A stretch of DNA of 64,000 nt from Limnothrix sp. FACHB-406. GTDB taxonomy: Bacteria; Cyanobacteriota; Cyanobacteriia; CACIAM-69d. Positions 1-8,733 of the stretch are shown here, piece after piece (within the stretch, counting starts at the first letter, position 1; each line of letters opens with the position of its first letter). A program made the position numbers and the translations under genes. The DNA lies in assembly GCF_014698235.1 (NCBI RefSeq), contig NZ_JACJSP010000013.1, positions 54,999 through 118,998 on the forward strand. The letters are read 5' to 3'. Below the pieces are notes generated by a model. It had not been told where the DNA came from. It searched no databases and saw only the letters and a list, made by a program, of their open reading frames with translations.

Positions 1-2
1 GA

Positions 3-590
3 ATTGGCACGGTGGCGGATCTGGAGTTGGATCCAGCCGTGGGCCGGGTCGATCGCTACCTCTTCCGGCGCGAAGGCGTGGCGGATGTGGCCTATAGCTT
101 GCCGGCCGGAGCGGCCATCAGCGGCGGGCCCAAGCGGCTGTTGGTGGTGACCCAGGCGGCCGAGGCGGCCGAGGCGGTTCCTTTGACGGCCGCTTGGGAT
201 CAGGCTTTGGATTCGGTGCAAACTTCGGTGCAAACCACCCTGCGCCAAGTGCAGGAAAAGACAAAGCCGATCGCCGAAACGGCCCGCAGTCGGTTTGCGG
301 ATTTGGCCCGGGAAGCCCGCGATCGGGCCAAGTCTTTGGCGGACACAGCCCGCACCCGCGCCACGGAGCTGACAGAAACCATGCGCGATCGCGCCGATCG
401 CCTGACCCAGGAAAGTCAGTCACCCCAGCGCGATCGCCCCGCTGGAAATTTGCCCGCCGCCCCAGAGAATGCTGCGACGGATGATGATGATCCGATCGAC
501 CTGTGGGATGAAGATTCCCCCGCGATCGACACGCCCGCAAGCCCGATCGAAACCGATTCCCACCAGCCACCTCAGCCACCTAACGCCTAG
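3..590 (+). CDS. PRC-barrel domain protein, 3' part (5' end outside window)
   Basis: The reading frame is open to the left edge, so the start lies upstream. The first ~50 visible residues resemble the end of a PRC-barrel (GTVADLELDP near the start, then YSLPAGAAISGG and LLVVTQ), a small beta domain found in ribosome maturation and photosynthetic proteins. Next comes a ~75-residue charged amphipathic helix rich in Ala, Arg, Glu and Thr in heptad-like spacing (roughly residues 65-140 of the visible part). The tail is acidic and proline-rich and probably disordered. Cyanobacteria commonly carry one or two PRC-barrels joined to such a helix; their function is not established. A GTG at 12 could be called as a start but would cut the domain. 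It is convergent with the DUF1823 gene. Confidence 0.6.
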   Translation: MGTVADLELDPAVGRVDRYLFRREGVADVAYSLPAGAAISGGPKRLLVVTQAAEAAEAVPLTAAWDQALDSVQTSVQTTLRQVQEKTKPIAETARSRFADLAREARDRAKSLADTARTRATELTETMRDRADRLTQESQSPQRDRPAGNLPAAPENAATDDDDPIDLWDEDSPAIDTPASPIETDSHQPPQPPNA

Positions 591-609
591 GAAGCGCCTC
601 AAGGCTGAA

Positions 610-1101
610 TCATGCGTCTTCGCCATTGGCTGACTGTAATGAATCCTGGGCAGAAGGGCGATCGGGCGGCTGCACTGGCAACAAGTTCTGTTCTTTCAGA
701 TAGCCCAACAGCCAATTCACCGCCGTTGCCCGTCGGGTTTTGCGGGGCACTAATTCCCCCACCTTGTAGCCCTTGAAGCCCAAATATTCCTTCAGCAATT
801 GCTTATTCTCGGCGGGAATCGATCGAGTCAGCTTCACCGTGGCTGGGCGGCTTTCAATAAAGTTCGGCGGTTCTGGATAATCCCCTTGCCAGTCCGCCGG
901 AGCCAACCAAGCTTGGGTGTTTGGATCCCATTGGTAACCCAACCCATGCCACAGCAGTTGATTTACCCGGTCATCCTCTAGTTGATCGTCTAAAATGTCC
1001 CACAGCAGCTCGATCGTGAGACTGGGCAAGCGATCGGGGAATCCGTCCGGTAACGCCACCGTTGAGCGTTCCGTGCAGTTTGGCTCCTGACAACTACTCA
1101 T
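610..1101 (-). CDS. DUF1823 family protein
   Basis: A 163-residue soluble protein. The central part matches my memory of the cyanobacterial DUF1823 family: LLWDILDDQLED near residue 33, YPEPPNFIESRPATVKLTRS near residue 76, then ENKQLLKEYLGFKGYKVGEL and RKTRRATAVNWLL. The family is nearly restricted to cyanobacteria and has no assigned function. The length is normal and the start ATG is the first in the frame. No signal peptide or membrane segment is seen. It is followed by a convergent gene and preceded by ~530 bp of AT-rich spacer, so it is probably transcribed alone. Confidence 0.85.
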   Translation of the reverse strand: MSSCQEPNCTERSTVALPDGFPDRLPSLTIELLWDILDDQLEDDRVNQLLWHGLGYQWDPNTQAWLAPADWQGDYPEPPNFIESRPATVKLTRSIPAENKQLLKEYLGFKGYKVGELVPRKTRRATAVNWLLGYLKEQNLLPVQPPDRPSAQDSLQSANGEDA

Positions 1102-1636
1102 GAAAGACCTCTTTTCAGAACCGCAATTAACTTATGAGTCTTGTCAATTTATTACATCAAAAAATGGCATCAAATTGTAATGAAGTCTAATCAATGATAT
1201 TCAATCAATCAAGTTAAATTTATTCTATCTTGATATTCATTCCTGTAATTCCTTGACTCGATCAACACTCAGTTTTCTCTAAATCTTCTATCTTGACTGT
1301 CCTCTTGCATTCACCCTGGAATGATTCAGCATTGGTCTAGTCCGCACTTGATTGCAAAATCATTCCTTGCTCTAGCAGCCTGAACCAAAACCTAACCATT
1401 GGGATGCATGAAAAACACAACTCTCGATCGCTCGATTTTGGAGTCCCATTGCATTTGCTTCTTCATCCAATCCTTAATTTAAGTAATCATCAACCAATCT
1501 TTGCTGAATCTTTAAAAATTCCCCTTGATTCCGCCAAATCTTAAAGCTAAGTTAGATTCCATAAGGGGTCATAAAAGCGACGCGGAATGCCACGCGGTCG
1601 AACTTTGCTCTCAATACCCATCCTCTTGTGGAAGAT
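1102..1636. other. AT-rich intergenic spacer without recognisable gene
   Basis: About 530 bp between two divergent genes, clearly AT-richer than its surroundings. It should hold the promoters of DUF1823 (minus) and of the PEP-CTERM gene (plus). I see no RNA gene or strong repeat. A short open frame at 1525-1779 overlaps the next gene in another phase and looks accidental. Confidence 0.5.
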
Positions 1637-2434
1637 ATGAAATCTTGGTTTGCCCCCAGCGTTGCACTTGCAACCATTTCGCTGAGTTCCATCGCAGCTC
1701 CCGCCCTTGCCCTCAGCATCAGCTACTCCGATGCCTACGTGCCGGATGCCAGCACGGTTACGACCCTGAATGCTATTGATGCATTTACGGGCGGCCTCAC
1801 AGACGCAGAAGCCCGAAATGGCCTTTATGGTTTCACGGATATTGAAGAAGTCCTGTCGATTCAGAAGTTCGATCCTAGCCTTGGAACTCTGAAATCAGCC
1901 AAGTTGACCTTTGATACGGGACTTTGGCAAAAGGCTTACTACGAGCACCTCGGTCGTTTGCGCCCCGGCAACGCAGCAGCCATCAAATTTGATTTTGAGG
2001 CTAATTTAAACCTGACATCCAGCGGCGGCACGTCAGTTTTTGATATTCCCCTCACGGGTGCTCATGATTTTACGGCATCCTCATTTGATGGAACCCAAGA
2101 CTTTGCTGGCACTTCGGGCCGGAAGTTTGCTACTTCTTTGAACGGTCAATATCAACAAACCAAAACCATCACTGATGCCGCAGCTTTGGCTGGCTTCATC
2201 GGTGCTGGTTCGATCGACTACACCTTCTCCGCTTCGGCTCTGTTCAGTGTCTTTGGCCCTGGTAACTTGAGTGCCGGTGTGCTGACCCTGGCTAAAGGTG
2301 CGCTGCGGGTTGAGTACGAATACGAAAAAGAATCCACCTCAGTGCCAGAACCCACCGCGCTGTTGGGTCTTGGTTTGGTGGCTGGTGGGGCAATGGTTCA
2401 GCGTCGTCTGCGGGCTGCAGCACCCCGAAACTAG
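1637..2434 (+). CDS. PEP-CTERM exported protein, choice-of-anchor-E-like
   Basis: The protein has an N-terminal signal peptide (residues ~1-26, MKSWFAPSVALATISLSS then an APALA cleavage region). A beta-rich body follows, containing SIQKFDPSLGTLKSAKLTFD, which resembles the choice-of-anchor E domain. The C-terminus is a PEP-CTERM sorting tail: SVPEPTALLGLGL, a short hydrophobic stretch and a terminal Arg cluster (QRRLR). Such proteins are exported and processed by an exosortase, often in strains making extracellular polysaccharide. I chose ATG 1637 over the GTG at 1628 because MKSW begins a normal signal peptide. A strong terminator lies ~160 bp downstream. The extracellular role is unknown. 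Confidence 0.8.
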   Translation: MKSWFAPSVALATISLSSIAAPALALSISYSDAYVPDASTVTTLNAIDAFTGGLTDAEARNGLYGFTDIEEVLSIQKFDPSLGTLKSAKLTFDTGLWQKAYYEHLGRLRPGNAAAIKFDFEANLNLTSSGGTSVFDIPLTGAHDFTASSFDGTQDFAGTSGRKFATSLNGQYQQTKTITDAAALAGFIGAGSIDYTFSASALFSVFGPGNLSAGVLTLAKGALRVEYEYEKESTSVPEPTALLGLGLVAGGAMVQRRLRAAAPRN

Positions 2435-2594
2435 GTTGCAATGCCTGTCAATGGCAGCTTGGAACTAGCTCGCCAGTCGATCGAACCCTAGCCAATTTAG
2501 GGATGAGGCTGGGGGACTGAAAAGATAGCCCGAGCTGTTCTTGACTGCGCTCCTGTGGACTGCACAACTGAATTGCACAAGTTGGTACTGTTGA

Positions 2595-2631
2595 GATTGG
2601 GTTTGGCGATCGCTGAACCCAATCTTTTTTT
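2595..2631 (+). terminator. Rho-independent terminator after PEP-CTERM gene
   Basis: Perfect 9-bp stem GATTGGGTT / AACCCAATC (2595-2603 and 2616-2624). The 12-nt loop contains a HIP1 octamer (GCGATCGC would read across it), and a run of T follows (2624-2631). It ends plus-strand transcription from the PEP-CTERM gene. Confidence 0.85.
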
Positions 2632-2719
2632 GCATAATATTGATGCTGATCGAAGTATTTTGAGGATTCTATTAACGATTCGGCGGCTAGGATTGCTTGT
2701 TTTGAATATGCCTTAGGCG

Positions 2720-3475
2720 CTATAGGTCATCAGGATTCAAGCCTAATTCCCGCAGCTTGGCTGCCAGGCGATCGGCTCGCTGCTTGGCTGTCTGAGCTTG
2801 TTCTTCGAGGGTTTGAGTTTCGGCTGCAAGGGTCTTGGCTTGGGCCTGAAACAGTGCCGATCGCTCCTCGGGAGTCAGGTAGCGATCGCCCGCTTCGTTG
2901 AACCAATAGAGCCATTCGCGATCGATCGCTTGGAACGAGCCAAATTGCCGGCCAATCCCCAATTCCAATTCCGGCATCCAGAACGGTTCACCGCTTTGCC
3001 GCTGATAAACCCCATCAATCAGCTTGTAAATCTCAAAGGGATCGTGGCGATCGCGCTGATAGTGATCGGGGTTATAGATGCAGTAATACAACACTCCTAA
3101 ATCGGCGTAGCGCAGCAGTTTTTGATCGTATTCGCCGCCCTTGGTTTTCGAGACAATTTCTAATACGAAAATGGGCGGAATTTCATCCTCCATCCACATC
3201 GCATAGCTCAGTCGCAACTGCTCACCCCGCTGCCTGGGAACCCCCACACTCAAAAACCCATCGGGACAGAGGGCGGGCTGGAGCTGGCCATTTCGATAAT
3301 AGAAAATGCCCATGTCCACATTCCAAGTCCAATCGGCGCGATCGCTCCAGAGCCAAGCCAGGATCGAGAGCAAAAGATTGGGCAACAAATTCTGAATTTC
3401 GTGATCCACAGGCTCGTCATCGGAGTCCGGTAAGTTGAGGTATTCGGCGTAACCGGGCTTGTGGATCTCCAACAT
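2720..3475 (-). CDS. Uma2 family (DUF820) putative endonuclease
   Basis: A 251-residue protein with the PD-(D/E)XK-like Uma2 core, a family expanded in cyanobacteria. Visible landmarks are VDMGIFY near residue 54, PDGFLSVGVP near residue 72, IPPIFVLEIVSKTKGGEYDQK (acid-x-Glu core, residues ~99-119) and YADLGVLYYCIYNP. The last ~50 residues form a Gln/Ala/Glu-rich coiled coil ending in AKLRELGLNPDDL, typical of many cyanobacterial members. The function is unproven; a nuclease role is inferred from the fold. It probably stands alone. A second Uma2 gene lies at 10837-11418. Confidence 0.85.
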   Translation of the reverse strand: MLEIHKPGYAEYLNLPDSDDEPVDHEIQNLLPNLLLSILAWLWSDRADWTWNVDMGIFYYRNGQLQPALCPDGFLSVGVPRQRGEQLRLSYAMWMEDEIPPIFVLEIVSKTKGGEYDQKLLRYADLGVLYYCIYNPDHYQRDRHDPFEIYKLIDGVYQRQSGEPFWMPELELGIGRQFGSFQAIDREWLYWFNEAGDRYLTPEERSALFQAQAKTLAAETQTLEEQAQTAKQRADRLAAKLRELGLNPDDL

Positions 3476-3501
3476 GGTTCACGCTCCTGAAAGTCAACCC
3501 C

Positions 3502-3529
3502 GTAGGGGCGTACGGCCGTACGCCCCTAC
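3502..3529. repeat. 28-bp perfect palindrome
   Basis: GTAGGGGCGTACGG is followed directly by its exact reverse complement. It sits just upstream of the Uma2 gene start. It resembles short dispersed palindromes of cyanobacterial genomes. No second copy was noticed in this window. Confidence 0.8.
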
Positions 3530-3693
3530 CCGAATTGGCCTTGATCATTTTGGCTCGCCTGCATCCGACGGATTAGACGAATTGACCTGGAATTGATGCT
3601 GCAAAAAACAATCCCATGGCCATTTTAGTCATCGCCATCGGGTAAGTAGGCAAAACCTAAACTAATAGTCGCTGGTAACCTAGCCTGTAGACT

Positions 3694-4635
3694 CTAGCCA
3701 AGAGGATCTGCATAGAAGCCAATACCCTCATCACGATACCCAGGCAAGCTACTCCGCACAAAGCTTGCTTCGGATGAGTTAGGAGTGAAGAAATGACGGC
3801 CTGTGACTGTATTGAAGAAGCGATAAACAGGAACTAGTCCCGGTGCATTGCCAATCGATGCATTGAATCCACCGCTGGGAACTTCTCGATAGCCTTGGTT
3901 GGCTTTGACACTGGCTTTCTCAGCATCGGAAATCGTGTAAAAGAAAGCGCCAGTGACAGTGTTTAGAAAACGGCTGACCTGATTTGCTCCAGACGAATCA
4001 AAAGTATTGCCTTCGTCGCGATAACGATTTGTATCGGCTGTGATTCGAGCTACCTCATCCACATCGGTTGTGTAGACGTGACTACCAGTTAAGATATCGT
4101 AGACTCGGCGGACAGATACTACATTTACAGGAGGCCCACCTGTAGGATCTTGTTCCTCTCCAAACCAGACGACAGCATATCCCTTGTATATGCCAATTCC
4201 CATGGCATTCCAAGGACGCTTTGTCCAAACATCCCGATTGAGGATGACATTGTTATGCCCTGGACTGCCCTGCCAACCTTTTAATGCCGATTCTGCGTTA
4301 GCAATAGATGTGCTTGTGCTGGCATCTCTCGGGCCAAAGGCAATTTCATATCCATTGCCTGGATAACCAGTGTTAAAACGCTGAGGCGCTCTCCACATAG
4401 ATGGCCAGGTACTGGAATTACCTCCGTCATATGCAGCATCACTCCAAGCATGTGTCACAGTTTTGACGTTTTCAGCCAAGTCAATAACATGGCGGTTGGC
4501 AACCAGAGTGAGTCCCTTAGACAAAGGAATAGCTGGCAAGCCATTCTGAGCACGATACTCAGTAATCAAGCGATAGAGTTTTTCCTCTTCAGGTTCTAGA
4601 CCATCAAGTGACGATGCGCTGTAAATGTTGGCCAT
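3694..4635 (-). CDS. CAP (SCP/PR1-like) domain protein with DUF5648 repeats
   Basis: Residues ~10-165 form a CAP-superfamily domain: [20 protein letters not shown], a His in ANRHVIDL, a second in THAWSD, and [10 protein letters not shown], which is the SPGH-type CAP signature. Residues ~175-313 carry repeats of the DUF5648 type ([42 protein letters not shown]), a module of secreted bacterial proteins that is often joined to hydrolases. No clear signal peptide is seen from the chosen ATG (MANIYSASS). An upstream in-frame ATG (end at 4668) gives [11 protein letters not shown] and does not help. The start overlaps the last 32 nt of trmFO on the same strand, so the two may be co-translated. The sequence is more AT-rich than trmFO and may have been acquired. 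Confidence 0.75.
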   Translation of the reverse strand: MANIYSASSLDGLEPEEEKLYRLITEYRAQNGLPAIPLSKGLTLVANRHVIDLAENVKTVTHAWSDAAYDGGNSSTWPSMWRAPQRFNTGYPGNGYEIAFGPRDASTSTSIANAESALKGWQGSPGHNNVILNRDVWTKRPWNAMGIGIYKGYAVVWFGEEQDPTGGPPVNVVSVRRVYDILTGSHVYTTDVDEVARITADTNRYRDEGNTFDSSGANQVSRFLNTVTGAFFYTISDAEKASVKANQGYREVPSGGFNASIGNAPGLVPVYRFFNTVTGRHFFTPNSSEASFVRSSLPGYRDEGIGFYADPLG

Positions 4636-6025
4636 AGGAGATGAATTCACTATGTAAGTGATCACCATAATAGGAGAGATTTTGTGTTGTTTGCCAGCGA
4701 TCGAGTTCGCCCAGGGCGCGATCGCGGTATTGGCCGTAGCGTTCCTGTTTGTTGCGGATCTTCGTCGGCAGCTCCGGCAGGATGCCAAAGTTCGGCGGCA
4801 TCGGCTGGAAATGCTTGGGCGAGGCGGAACTGATGAACTCGAACAGTGCGCCGCTCATGGTTACGGGGGGCAGGGCGATCGGCTCCAGGCCGCGAGCAAT
4901 CCGGGCCGCGTTGGTTCCCGCCAGCCAGCCGCCGGCCGTGGCCGCCGTGTAACCCTCCGTGCCGATCAGTTGGCCCGCCGCCAGCAGGGTGGCGCGACCC
5001 TTGAACTGCAACGTGGCGCTCAACAATTCCGGCGCGTTGATGAAGGTGTTGCGGTGCATCACGCCCATCCGCACAAATTCGGCATTTTCCAAGCCGGGAA
5101 TCATCCGAAACACGCGCTGTTGCTCGCCCCAACGTAGGTTGGTTTGGAATCCGACCATGTTCCACAGTTGCCCCGCCTTGTCCTCTTGGCGCAGTTGCAC
5201 CACAGCGTAGGGGCGTTTGTCGCGGTTGGCGGGGTCGCGCCCGTCGCCCAACCGGGAATCGAACAGGCCCACGGGTTTCAGGGGGCCGTAGCGCATGGTG
5301 TCTTCGCCGCGCTGGGCAAGTTCTTCGATCGGCAGGCAACCCTCAAAGAATTTGGCACTTTCGCGATCGAAATCCTTCAGGGGCGCTTGTTCCGCCGCGC
5401 AGAGGGCTTGATAGAACTGCAAATATTGCTCCCGGTTCATGGGGCAGTTCAAATAGGCCGCCTCGCCCTTGTCGTAGCGGGAAGCCATGAAAGCCACGTC
5501 GCGATCGATCGACTCGCCCACCACGATCGGGCTAGCCGCATCAAAAAAGCTCATGTAGTCCCGACCCGTGAACTGTCGCAGATCATCGGTCAAGTCCGGG
5601 CTGGTCAGGGGCCCCGTGGCCAACACCACCACGCCATCTGTGGGAATTTGCCGCACTTCCTCGCGCCGGAAGTCCACCAGCGGATGTTGGGCCAGGGTTT
5701 CGGTCAGGTCGCGGCTAAACTCGGCGCGATCGACCGCCAACGCACCCCCGGCCGGCACAGCATGGTGATCCGCCTTGCCAATCACGATCGACCCGAGCCT
5801 CCGCAATTCCTCATGCAGCAAGCCAGCCGCGCGATCGGCGGACATCGCCCCAAAGGAGTTGCTACAAACCAATTCCGCCAAATGTTCCGTGTGGTGGGCG
5901 GGGCTGAGGCGTTCGGGCCGCATTTCATAGAACACCACCGGCACGCCCGATCGCGCCACCTGCCAGGCCGCTTCAGTGCCGGCCAGCCCACCGCCAATCA
6001 CATACACCGGCTGTAAATTCGACAT
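4604..6025 (-). CDS. trmFO: TrmFO, folate-dependent tRNA m5U54 methyltransferase
   Basis: A 473-residue FAD protein that methylates U54 in the T-loop of tRNA using methylene-tetrahydrofolate and FADH2. The N-terminal Rossmann motif is [12 protein letters not shown] (residues 9-20). The redox-active Cys lies in [11 protein letters not shown] (Cys54), and a second conserved Cys is in [31 protein letters not shown] near residue 370 is a family signature of the C-terminal FAD-contacting region. The length is slightly above normal, because after RALGELDRW the protein runs on ~28 residues ([10 protein letters not shown] to the end). This tail looks unconserved and contains the start of the next gene. 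Other housekeeping genes are not adjacent. Confidence 0.95.
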   Translation of the reverse strand: MSNLQPVYVIGGGLAGTEAAWQVARSGVPVVFYEMRPERLSPAHHTEHLAELVCSNSFGAMSADRAAGLLHEELRRLGSIVIGKADHHAVPAGGALAVDRAEFSRDLTETLAQHPLVDFRREEVRQIPTDGVVVLATGPLTSPDLTDDLRQFTGRDYMSFFDAASPIVVGESIDRDVAFMASRYDKGEAAYLNCPMNREQYLQFYQALCAAEQAPLKDFDRESAKFFEGCLPIEELAQRGEDTMRYGPLKPVGLFDSRLGDGRDPANRDKRPYAVVQLRQEDKAGQLWNMVGFQTNLRWGEQQRVFRMIPGLENAEFVRMGVMHRNTFINAPELLSATLQFKGRATLLAAGQLIGTEGYTAATAGGWLAGTNAARIARGLEPIALPPVTMSGALFEFISSASPKHFQPMPPNFGILPELPTKIRNKQERYGQYRDRALGELDRWQTTQNLSYYGDHLHSEFISYGQHLQRIVT

Positions 6026-6112
6026 GGCTTACCTCAGCGATCGCCCAAACTTGCAGGAACCAAGATGAATAGCTTATAGCAATTTGATTAGGGCGATCGG
6101 CGTTTACGAAAT

Positions 6113-6460
6113 TCAACTGTCTGAATCATCGAAGGCTGCAAGGGCTATTTTGAGACAACTTTGAACACCTTCCCAATCGCGTTCTGATAGCTGCCCAATG
6201 CGAGCTAAGTTTGCTGAAGGAGGCAATGTCACAATGAAGCTGCGGAAAATCGATTCAACTCGTAAACCGGCTGATTTCCAATCTTGGAGTTTATAGTCTG
6301 TGATGCCCAAAGCTTTTGTTTGAGTTGTAATCAGTCCCACAATGACATCAGGACGATGGACATGATAAATAGATGAAGACAAAACAACCGCAGGACGGCG
6401 CTTGATGCCCGTGACACCAGGAAAGTCCACGGTGACGACATCACCTGGCTGGAAGATCAC
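6113..6460 (-). CDS. PemK/MazF-type toxin (endoribonuclease)
   Basis: A 115-residue protein with the MazF/PemK SH3-like fold: FQPGDVVTVDFPGVTGIKRRPAVVLSS at the N-terminus (PG-D-V-V and RPAVV are hallmarks), VIVGLITTQ in the middle and LARIGQLSERDW towards the C-terminus. Family members cleave mRNA and are neutralised by the upstream antitoxin. The start is GTG at 6460. It shares one base with the antitoxin stop (TAGTG), indicating translational coupling. The target sequence cannot be predicted. Confidence 0.85.
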   Translation of the reverse strand: MIFQPGDVVTVDFPGVTGIKRRPAVVLSSSIYHVHRPDVIVGLITTQTKALGITDYKLQDWKSAGLRVESIFRSFIVTLPPSANLARIGQLSERDWEGVQSCLKIALAAFDDSDS

Positions 6461-6693
6461 TAAGCTATCTCCTCATCATTATCAAAATCTGTGTTGAAAT
6501 GCTGGAAAGAAAAGGCTGCTAAGTCTAACTGATCCTGTTCTGTCCAAGTGTCGCTATCATCTAGCACTGCCTGATTTTGCTGAGTCAAGCCATTCAGAAT
6601 CAAAGCTGCTAACTGTAATAAAGCAGTTGGTGGAAAGATGCGAGTGATATATGCATACACATCTTGAATGGTTGGGCTAGGAATAGACATCAT
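6460..6693 (-). CDS. Putative antitoxin partner of PemK/MazF toxin
   Basis: A small acidic protein (77 residues from the ATG at 6693) directly upstream of the toxin, with a 1-nt overlap. The sequence begins MMSIPSPTIQDVYAYI, contains a hydrophobic helix (TALLQLAALILNGL) and ends in a strongly acidic tail (TDFDNDEEIA). That tail could occupy the toxin's RNA groove, as MazE tails do. I do not recognise a known DNA-binding fold (AbrB, RHH or Phd) with confidence. The antitoxin assignment rests on position. A longer start at 6765 is possible. Confidence 0.6.
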   Translation of the reverse strand: MMSIPSPTIQDVYAYITRIFPPTALLQLAALILNGLTQQNQAVLDDSDTWTEQDQLDLAAFSFQHFNTDFDNDEEIA

Positions 6694-6809
6694 CGTAGTT
6701 ACACTTAGGCTTTCTTCAAAGTTTAGCAAAGATGCATCGGATGAATAATGCCTTGCAAACACCAATGAATAGTAATGAATAGTGCTGCAATTCAGTCATG
6801 ATCAGCTAG

Positions 6810-6825
6810 TGAAAGTCTTTCAGCG
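6810..6825. repeat. TGAAAGTCTTTCAGCG palindrome-containing repeat, copy 1
   Basis: TGAAAG-T-CTTTCA is a perfect short inverted repeat. The same 16 bases recur at 18548-18563 with similar downstream sequence (AAAAATT about 15 bases later), so this is a small dispersed element or a shared operator. Confidence 0.5.
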
Positions 6826-7033
6826 GAAGCGATCAGTTACCAAAAATTGTCACCTCGCAGGTGCTATCAGGACTATTTGTGGGTTCCCGCCTTTCTCCAT
6901 ATTCACAATACTCACAGCAATATTCAGTTGGCGATGTGGGGCGATCGCTCGCTACCTTCAACAGTGCTGATTTCAACCCTGTGCCAGTATTGCTGGTCGC
7001 GAGCAACTGCCCAGACTGATAGAAACCGAATAG

Positions 7034-8188
7034 TTAGCTAGCCCAACCGTAGCTGCGGAGATGTTTGCCACAGTAGCCGATCGCCACTTTTTCGGTTTCA
7101 AAGTCCAGCTCAAAATAAATTTGCAAGTTGTGGACTGCGTTGTTTTTGCCCAAGGTGAGATGTTTAAACATCCGCTGTTTGCGGCCCCCATGGCGAAAGT
7201 CCCGATCGCTCCCGTATCGAGAACCGGTGACTTGGTGTTCCGTGGGCTTAAAGTCCAAACCATAGGCGCGGAAACCCTCCCGCCAACCGCCCATCGATCG
7301 CCCTTCCCGTTTCGCCAACAGGGAGGCGCGGCCAATTTCCGCGATCGCCCGTAAAGCTTGATAAACCTCACTGGGGCGACCAAATTGGGACTCGGCCGCA
7401 GCCGATCGGGCAGAATCCCAAATTTCCAACACATCCCCAAACTGTTGTTCCGCCGTTTCCACCGCCGCCAACACCGTTTCAAAGGCCCCTGCACAGACTA
7501 ACTCGTCCGTTTCCGAGTTGTTCTCTCCCGCCTCGGCCGGTTTGGGTTGATATTGCAACAGGCTGGCCAAGTTGCTTTGGCTTGTGTTTAGCTCCGCTTC
7601 CAACTCCGCCACGTAATCCCGTAAATGGGATAGCTCCCCTTGGAGGGCGGCTTGCTCATCCCAGGTTTGTTCCACATCGGTGCGAATGGCTTCCAGGTCA
7701 GTCCGCTCCTTTTGCAGCAGCCGATCACGCTCTTGGAGTTGGGTTTTCAGCGCCTCGATCGTCCGTTGGTGGTTGGTGGCCTGCTCTTCCAAGGTTTCCA
7801 GTTGCAGTTGTAGTGATCGCTGGCTGGTTTCCAGGGTTTGGCGTTCGTGGCTTTCGTGATCCAAATCTCGCTGCAACCGCTCCAACCGTTGTTGATAGCG
7901 CCAGCGATCGAGCACCCGCATGGACACCACCCCGATCGTCAGTCCCCCCAAGGCTTGGGCCGCATTTTGCCACAGGGCCCCTTGGCCCCAGGCGGAGTCT
8001 GTCACCTCCACGCTGGCCAGCCCCAGGGTGGATCCGTGGCTAACCACACTGCCCACGCCCACCACTGTGCAAAATGCCACCACGCTCAACCCCAAGAGCG
8101 CCAATAACCGCATTCGATCGCCTGTTTCCATACCCGAATTAAGACCGCCGACCTGTGTGAGAAGCTTCCTCGATTGTAGACGCGCCAC
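7034..8188 (-). CDS. Membrane-anchored coiled-coil protein with conserved C-terminal module
   Basis: A 384-residue protein of unknown function. Two hydrophobic segments lie near the N-terminus (LLALLGLSVVAFCTVVGVGS, residues ~28-47, and LGGLTIGVVSM, ~80-90). A long coiled coil follows (residues ~95-215, rich in Gln, Glu, Leu and Arg). A helical region spans ~230-300. The C-terminal ~65 residues (GSRYGSDRDF, RMFKHLTLG, LQIYFELD, VAIGYCGKHL) form a compact basic/beta module. It looks like the short 'HL..G....RIYF....IGYCGKHL' modules seen at the ends of several bacterial coiled-coil proteins; this is my impression, not a family assignment. An internal ATG at residue 20 (METGDRMRLLALLG) is an alternative start. 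The gene is isolated. Confidence 0.65.
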   Translation of the reverse strand: MARLQSRKLLTQVGGLNSGMETGDRMRLLALLGLSVVAFCTVVGVGSVVSHGSTLGLASVEVTDSAWGQGALWQNAAQALGGLTIGVVSMRVLDRWRYQQRLERLQRDLDHESHERQTLETSQRSLQLQLETLEEQATNHQRTIEALKTQLQERDRLLQKERTDLEAIRTDVEQTWDEQAALQGELSHLRDYVAELEAELNTSQSNLASLLQYQPKPAEAGENNSETDELVCAGAFETVLAAVETAEQQFGDVLEIWDSARSAAAESQFGRPSEVYQALRAIAEIGRASLLAKREGRSMGGWREGFRAYGLDFKPTEHQVTGSRYGSDRDFRHGGRKQRMFKHLTLGKNNAVHNLQIYFELDFETEKVAIGYCGKHLRSYGWAS

Positions 8189-8386
8189 TCTGGATTGTGT
8201 GGCCCCTACCCGTCATGATTTCCAAAGCGAGGGATTATCAATCCCTATTGTTTTGGGAGTTTAAACTAATGTTAAAAAATGATTGTGAAAGCAACGGTTT
8301 AAAACGAAGATTTTAAGCCAAGGTTTAAAGCCAATTCTAAGGTTGCCCTCTGTTTGTGATTGAGGGACAGTTGAGCGGCCTTCATG

Positions 8387-8570
8387 CTTGATCAATCTTG
8401 ATTTGGTCTTGATTTGATCTTGATTGTGCTTTAATTCGCTTGAATTTGACCTTAGTTTGACTTTGGTTTGACCGTGCTTCAACTTGAATTGGGTTTAAAT
8501 TGAGCTTTAGTTGAATTTTGATTGAATTTGGATTGAGTTTGGACGAAACCTGAATTGAACTGGAATTAAA
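8387..8570. repeat. Degenerate ~11-bp tandem array
   Basis: About 16 imperfect units of 11-12 bp (CTTGATTTGGT, CTTGATTTGAT, CTTAGTTTGAC, TTTGGATTGAG and so on) fill the spacer upstream of the coiled-coil gene and downstream of hspA. The period is close to one helical turn. Open frames inside it (for example minus 8382-8618) encode low-complexity Gln/Asn/Ser/Lys sequence and look spurious. Confidence 0.7.
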
Positions 8571-8733
8571 AAACCGGGAGAACCCGTTCAGGATTCCCCC
8601 GAATCTGCATTCATTCATCCTTCTAGGTCAGCAATTGCACTGAAACGGGAGTGCAACATCATCGCTCAAGATCAAAGTTCAAAGCCAAAGTGAAAAACCG
8701 CAATGCAACGCTTTCAACCATGGGCCAGTTACC

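Noticed and set aside
8382..8618. Minus-strand open frame of 78 codons
   Set aside because: It is entirely produced by the 11-bp repeat array and encodes Gln/Asn/Ser/Lys low-complexity sequence.
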